NCBI GenBank assembly: GCA_022361135.1
Contig: JAKSBM010000574.1
Span: 1 to 10,388 of the forward strand
Length of the DNA: 10,388 bases
Direction: 5' to 3'
Source of the DNA: Desulfobacterales bacterium
GTDB taxonomy: Bacteria > Desulfobacterota > Desulfobacteria > Desulfobacterales > Desulfobacteraceae
In this document: piece by piece, positions 9,901-10,388 of the stretch
Position numbering within the stretch: the first letter of the stretch is position 1
Layout: the number at the start of each line of letters is the position of its first letter
Notes under the pieces: generated by a model
Database searches by the model: none
Seen by the model: the letters and a program-made list of their open reading frames with translations, nothing else
Told to the model about the DNA's origin: nothing
Program-made: the position numbers and the translations under genes

Positions 9901-10388
9901 GGAGATGATGTGATGACTGCGGCCGGCTCAGGCACCTCCTACTTTTTTGCATCCCAGGGGATGGATCGGGTCATTCACAATGCCCAGACCACGGTTGATT
10001 TTAGCCGATTGGCCACGGATAACGGTATTCGTTTGACCCTTGCCACCACCCCGGGCAATACCTATTCCGTTGCCTTTGATGTGGGAGACCTGGAGTCAAG
10101 AACCGATATCTCCGGGGCGTCCACCATCATAGGCTCATTGCAAAACGACGAGTTCACGGGGGGCAACGACGAGGATCGTTTCCACGGCAATGCCGGTGAT
10201 GATATCATTCGTGGGGGGCATAGACAGGATCATCTTTATGGAGATGCCGGTAATGATACACTCTACGGTGGCCATGGCCAGGATTTCCTTTACGGTGGTG
10301 ACGACAATGACACCCTCCATGGCGGCAGCAATGTGGATCAGTTGGAGGGCGGTGCCGGTGACGATACCCTCCACGGGGGATGGGGAAA
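1..10388 (+). CDS. Internal fragment of a giant RTX-repeat protein, probably a type I-secreted adhesin or surface protein
   Basis: Frame 1 is open across the entire window, giving 3,462 complete codons with no stop. Both ends run out of the window, so the N-terminus, any retention module and the C-terminal secretion signal are not visible. The ATG at base 4 is in frame but has no sign of being the start. The product holds many GGxGxDxUx nonapeptides (for example GGAGDDTLHG near 7747), which in known RTX proteins bind Ca2+ and fold into a beta-roll outside the cell. Between the RTX blocks lie beta-rich modules of several kinds. No cysteine was read, which is common in large type I-secreted proteins. 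Seen: the open frame, repeats and module order. Known: RTX repeats and their export by an ABC transporter, membrane-fusion protein and TolC system. Inferred: an adhesin or surface role, from size and modular repetition. A toxin or S-layer-like role cannot be excluded, and no enzyme domain was recognised here. Confidence 0.93.
937..1317 (+). other. Galactose-binding-like (carbohydrate-binding-type) jelly-roll domain, residues 313-439
   Basis: The segment has the typical order of a galactose-binding-like jelly-roll as found in CBM4/9- or DUF642-type modules. It opens with DGNF and a Trp six residues later (W322). Next comes a central strand with a small-residue turn, LHAGSHYALALEVGGG (about residues 354-369), then a strand with a Trp-Asn-Asn turn (FWNNDEVGTV). 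It closes with FFVDDVSLKL at residues 430-439. A closing [VI]DDV.[LF] strand is a recurrent signature of this fold. Seen: the strand pattern and the VDDVSL motif. Inferred: sugar or polymer binding, which would suit an adhesin. The ligand cannot be predicted, and a purely structural role is possible. Confidence 0.6.
1318..2574 (+). other. Acidic/proline linker followed by a second unclassified beta-rich region (residues 440-858)
   Basis: Residues 440-500 are mixed helix and strand. Around residues 505-527 lies a probable flexible linker dense in His, Asp, Glu and Pro (DDERPADQPTPSETTEQ). From about residue 528 to 800 a globular-looking, Trp/Tyr-containing region follows, with strands such as VPVWYDAGSDKYVIAP and a Trp pair in IQHWWLSDNNKW (near residue 720). 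From about residue 820 the text changes to LVLSGGNGADQF and WNHHDTIVIES, which already resembles the modules downstream, so this is the border with the repeat part. I cannot name a family for residues 528-815. No catalytic signature was seen. Confidence 0.5.
2575..2757 (+). repeat. Haemolysin-type calcium-binding-related-like domain, copy 1
   Basis: This is the first of six ~60-residue modules with the order D-x-[IV]-x-[LF], a strand with a charged turn, a 'DLxI' strand, a 'VxVxxWF/xxL' strand and a closing strand before a [YF]-x-[LVF]. Here the opening is DTVQFGAGIDSSRMVVS, the middle strand is GLVLWDTHTGKRLVL, and the closing strand is SNIEVQYAGL. The pattern fits the HCBP-related family that accompanies RTX repeats in large secreted proteins. 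This copy is the most diverged of the six. Assignment is by eye. Confidence 0.5.
2827..3018 (+). repeat. RTX beta-roll block 1
   Basis: Consecutive nonapeptides of the GGxGxDxUx type run from about residue 943 to 1006, for example TGAGDDVIYGEAGDDTINAG and GGRGADVIDGG. Each Asp-bearing turn pairs with the next to hold Ca2+ in known RTX structures. The block ends in SDTVVF, which leads into the connector that follows. Confidence 0.88.
3019..3138 (+). other. VNL-type connector between RTX blocks, copy 1
   Basis: About 40 residues link two RTX blocks, with key motifs TGVVVNLALGTG, GGDAQGDTY, QVENVMGS and then YADTLTGN. This '[VI]NL..G...GGDA.GDT....ENv.GS..aD.LtG' connector is widespread in RTX proteins, including metalloprotease-type ones. 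A close copy lies at 5992-6105. Confidence 0.75.
3139..3288 (+). repeat. RTX beta-roll block 2
   Basis: Canonical nonapeptides (GNGGNDTIDGG, GGGGNDMLTGG, GSGTDILIGG) run from residue 1047 to 1096 and end in EGADTYVI. The GxDTYVI ending recurs at the end of blocks 3, 4, 5 and 6 and marks the hand-over from RTX roll to the HCBP-related-like domain. Confidence 0.88.
3340..3516 (+). repeat. Haemolysin-type calcium-binding-related-like domain, copy 2
   Basis: This is the clearest of the six copies. It contains VNILRLNVNREDFTVTKQGD, then HLRITLSG, TQVTVENWFTD, and the closing strand VRSLKLLTQDHYLLT. The 'VTVxNWF' strand followed by a variable turn and an 'I.F.DG..W'-like strand is the hallmark of the HCBP-related family. 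It sits between RTX blocks 2 and 3, with a Ser/Gln-rich spacer after it (about 3517-3666). Confidence 0.65.
3667..3777 (+). repeat. RTX beta-roll block 3 (short)
   Basis: About four nonapeptides run from GTPSADVIIGNGLDNIIVGN to GGADTLRGRGGSDTYVIG. The opening 'ITGTPSADVI' is shared with block 5 (VTGSPGDDTY). It is a short roll between two HCBP-related-like domains. Confidence 0.82.
3832..4020 (+). repeat. Haemolysin-type calcium-binding-related-like domain, copy 3
   Basis: The opening is DNIVLDMPAGSF, the middle strands are SDLFIDTNQGTTIKLLSW, and the closing strand is ILLTIQGKSYTF. Position and strand order match the neighbouring copies, although the WF pair is reduced to a single Trp (LLSWSS). 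Confidence 0.5.
4111..4230 (+). repeat. RTX beta-roll block 4 (short)
   Basis: Nonapeptide-like units LRGTDFTDVLTGNALNNQIF, GGGGGQDTLSGL and NGADTYVV make a short roll that ends in the same DTYV motif as its neighbours. Some calcium-site Gly and Asp positions are replaced (ALNNQIFGG). Confidence 0.78.
4351..4560 (+). repeat. Haemolysin-type calcium-binding-related-like domain, copy 4
   Basis: The opening is DVIKLGNVSLDNM, then NDLVIYKGDLDLS, a longer loop than in the other copies, RVLDWFVNSAARHLAVEDS and RGYIARL. The DWF strand and the following RHLxVE strand match copy 2 (ENWF) and copy 6 (RHLDF). Confidence 0.6.
4663..4782 (+). repeat. RTX beta-roll block 5 (short)
   Basis: Units run from VTGSPGDDTYTGNDNDNIFV to GGGDTVTGGNGQDTYYI. 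The GNDNDNIFVL stretch lines up with GNGLDNIIVG in block 3 and GDNDNETLIV in block 6, so these blocks are homologous rather than independent. Confidence 0.8.
4846..5025 (+). repeat. Haemolysin-type calcium-binding-related-like domain, copy 5
   Basis: The opening is DRIILDGTIDDVSI, then SVQFQLDNNITVNL and a closing strand FILTTSEGYTFRI. It keeps the strand order but lacks the WF pair. It is followed by VDISGTSATELDMN and then by the atypical insert at 5115-5214. Confidence 0.5.
5115..5214. mobile_element. Possible MITE-like element with inverted ends, inserted in frame in a linker
   Basis: The left end tccccctttcaatg (5115-5128) and the right end cactgaaaggggga (5201-5214) are inverted repeats of 14 bp with one mismatch, 100 bp end to end. 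The interior is pyrimidine-rich and encodes Phe/Pro-rich residues (FIPFSFFLPRDP) quite unlike the Asp/Gly/Thr-rich surroundings. Sister modules pass from HCBP-related-like domain to RTX block without such a segment. No target-site duplication was found, and there is no transposase in the window. The reading frame stays open through the element. Alternatively, this is just a divergent loop with a chance palindrome. Confidence 0.45.
5221..5328 (+). repeat. RTX beta-roll block 6 (short)
   Basis: Units run from TELLAGDNDNETLIVTQT to LRGRGGSDTYVTG. LRGRGGSDTYV is almost identical to the end of block 3 (LRGRGGSDTYVI), about 1.5 kb upstream, which indicates duplication of the RTX-plus-HCBP unit. The first units are degenerate. 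Confidence 0.72.
5380..5565 (+). repeat. Haemolysin-type calcium-binding-related-like domain, copy 6
   Basis: The copy contains DLVFLDHDFQDLVLSKNSND, LVVESHASDFQLTVTSYL, and the closing strand FRHLDFITRDKVRFTV. It is the last copy of this domain in the window. A Thr/Ala-rich spacer (5566-5745) then leads to a long RTX block. Confidence 0.6.
5746..5991 (+). repeat. RTX beta-roll block 7
   Basis: About nine nonapeptides include GAGNDTIHAYGGKDVIIAG, GAGGDTLYGG, GGGDDRLDGG, GSGNDFLIGG and GSGADWLYGG, ending in GSGYDTAVF. Most units keep the full GGxGxDxUx pattern, so a well-formed Ca2+-binding roll is expected. Confidence 0.9.
5992..6105 (+). other. VNL-type connector between RTX blocks, copy 2
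   Basis: Key motifs are TGVTVNLNTGVGNGADAQGD, TYVSIENVWGS and then YADHLTGN. It matches the connector at 3019-3138 nearly residue for residue in its conserved positions, including the 'DAQGDTY' core. Confidence 0.75.
6106..7299 (+). repeat. Mixed region: degenerate RTX units with four DTVxY connectors
   Basis: Short RTX stretches alternate with connectors that begin with a '[TH]D[TV]V[DT]Y' strand: GTDTVDY (6247), HDVVDY (6478), GTDTVDY (6781) and GTDTVTY (7036). Each is followed by a '[VI]xxxL' strand and a 'L(T/S)GIExIxGSxxxD' strand, for example LTGIESIEATDHND, LSGIENLSGSFFND and LTGVENIIGSDHND. The units are ~230-300 bp apart, so this is a tandem series. The RTX units here are less canonical (AGYFGRDIIRAKYGDDLIYA), which suggests fewer occupied Ca2+ sites. 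Confidence 0.75.
7300..7698 (+). repeat. Four-copy ~132-residue module (SYFYASQG/VDFSRL), copy 1
   Basis: The copy starts VDTVSYS and contains FTDTLNGIERVEGGRGNDV, then ESSYFYASRGMD (from 7468), TTVDFSRLLTDDGLSL, GTNTYTASFAV and LIGTLEDDTFTGG. The first third is an extended version of the DTVxY connector. The remaining two thirds are a non-RTX beta domain that I cannot assign to a known family. It occurs four times in the window, and the SYFY motif keeps the same offset from the start (162-168 bases). It probably caps or spaces RTX rolls. Confidence 0.7.
7699..7917 (+). repeat. RTX array after module copy 1 (8 nonapeptides)
   Basis: Eight near-perfect nonapeptides include AGDDVLHGG, AGDDTLHGN, QGDDVLHGD, LGNDHLFGD, AGNDTIYAG, GGDDTLYGG and LGNDTFYGG. 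They run straight into the next module (YGLDTLSYS). The Tyr/His-Gly-Gly turn typical of all the later arrays begins here. Confidence 0.92.
7918..8313 (+). repeat. Four-copy ~132-residue module, copy 2
   Basis: The copy starts LDTLSYS, then FTDRVYGVERIEGGSGDD, TSYFYASQGEDRV (from 8086), TILDFGRLNTEGGIRF, NDTYRIGFTV and ending HDEIFSGT. DFGRL replaces the DFSRL of the other copies, and TLIG is replaced by AVIKG, making it the most diverged copy. Confidence 0.7.
8314..8481 (+). repeat. RTX array after module copy 2 (about 6 nonapeptides)
   Basis: Units are GADEFHGA, GGDDILRGG, AGNDILYGN, SGSDTLHGD, GNDDTLYGG and LGDDTLYGG. The second unit ends in Leu/Ile-Arg-Gly-Gly, as it does in the arrays after copies 3 and 4. 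At DNA level the last two units share the string gataccctttacggtgg, a likely substrate for slippage. Confidence 0.92.
8482..8880 (+). repeat. Four-copy ~132-residue module, copy 3
   Basis: The copy starts VDTASYR, then FTDTLSEIERVEGGSGND, HNYYYGSQGSDRV (from 8647), TTIDFSRLTTDNGLRV, GNTYVITFAV and TLIGTEQNDEYLGGN. SYFYA is altered to NYYYG, but the aromatic triplet is kept. It precedes by far the longest RTX array. Confidence 0.7.
8881..9774 (+). repeat. Long RTX array after module copy 3 (33 nonapeptides) with a 10-unit super-repeat
   Basis: The array is an unbroken run of 27-bp units in register (first unit at 8878, last starting at 9742), with no length irregularity. Units starting with Trp-Gly occur at 9040, 9310 and 9580, exactly ten units apart. 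The units around them match in the same phase: Asp-Asp-x-Asp follows each, and His-Asn-Asp or His-His-Asp units occur at 9202, 9256, 9472 and 9526. In about a third of units the Gly of GGxGxD is replaced by His, Asp or Tyr. Two nonapeptides form one turn of a known RTX roll, so one super-repeat would be five turns. Confidence 0.92.
9775..10167 (+). repeat. Four-copy ~132-residue module, copy 4
   Basis: The copy starts VDTVSYS, then YTDRLFGIERIEGGTGDDV, TSYFFASQGMDRV (from 9937), TTVDFSRLATDNGIRL, GNTYSVAFDV and IIGSLQNDEFTGGN. It is two residues shorter in the first third than copies 1 and 3. The conserved positions agree with copies 1 and 3 more than with copy 2. Confidence 0.72.
10168..10388 (+). 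repeat. RTX array after module copy 4 (at least 8 nonapeptides, cut by the window edge)
   Basis: Units are NDEDRFHGN, AGDDIIRGG, HRQDHLYGD, AGNDTLYGG, HGQDFLYGG, DDNDTLHGG, SNVDQLEGG and AGDDTLHGG, then Trp-Gly at 10381 where the window ends. The order matches the start of the long array after copy 3 (IRGG second, AGDDTL[YH]GG just before Trp-Gly), with two extra units. The frame is still open at the last base, so more repeats are expected beyond it. Confidence 0.9.

Overview
The whole window lies inside one enormous plus-strand gene. Reading frame 1 is open from the first base to the last: 3,462 complete codons plus two bases, with no in-frame stop and no cysteine codon in my manual translation. 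Neither the start codon nor the stop codon is present. The product is a giant, acidic, Gly/Asp/Asn/Thr-rich protein of the RTX (repeat-in-toxin, Ca2+-binding beta-roll) class. By family knowledge such proteins leave Gram-negative cells through a type I secretion system and act as adhesins, biofilm or surface-layer proteins, or toxins. No second gene, RNA gene, promoter, transcription terminator or intergenic gap is present, so nothing can be said about operon partners.

Layout from left to right. Bases 1-936 encode a beta-rich region I cannot classify. Bases 937-1317 look like a galactose-binding-like jelly-roll ending in a VDDVSL strand. Bases 1318-2574 hold an acidic/proline linker and a second unclassified beta-rich region. 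From about 2575 to 5745 the protein alternates six copies of a ~60-residue domain resembling the haemolysin-type calcium-binding-related family with short RTX blocks. Bases 5746-7299 hold RTX blocks joined by short 'DTVxY ... VNL ... IENxxGS' connectors. Bases 7300-10167 hold four copies of a well-conserved ~132-residue non-RTX module, each followed by an RTX array of 8, 6, 33 and at least 8 nonapeptides.

Three things stand out. (1) The 33-unit array (8878-9768) has a higher-order repeat of exactly ten nonapeptides (90 residues, 270 bp). It is marked by Trp-Gly at 9040, 9310 and 9580, and non-canonical His/Asp substitutions recur in the same phase. (2) The four-copy module with its SYFYASQG and TTVDFSRL motifs looks like a discrete structural domain that I cannot assign to a named family. 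(3) A ~100-bp segment with 14-bp inverted ends (5115-5214) sits in frame in an inter-domain linker where the sister modules have no counterpart. It looks like a small MITE-type element that has been turned into coding sequence.

Organism: base composition looks moderately GC-rich (not counted). The protein class implies a Gram-negative bacterium. The CCCCCTTT-type inverted repeat recalls small elements common in sulfate-reducing Desulfobacterota, so a marine or sediment deltaproteobacterium is a tentative guess only.
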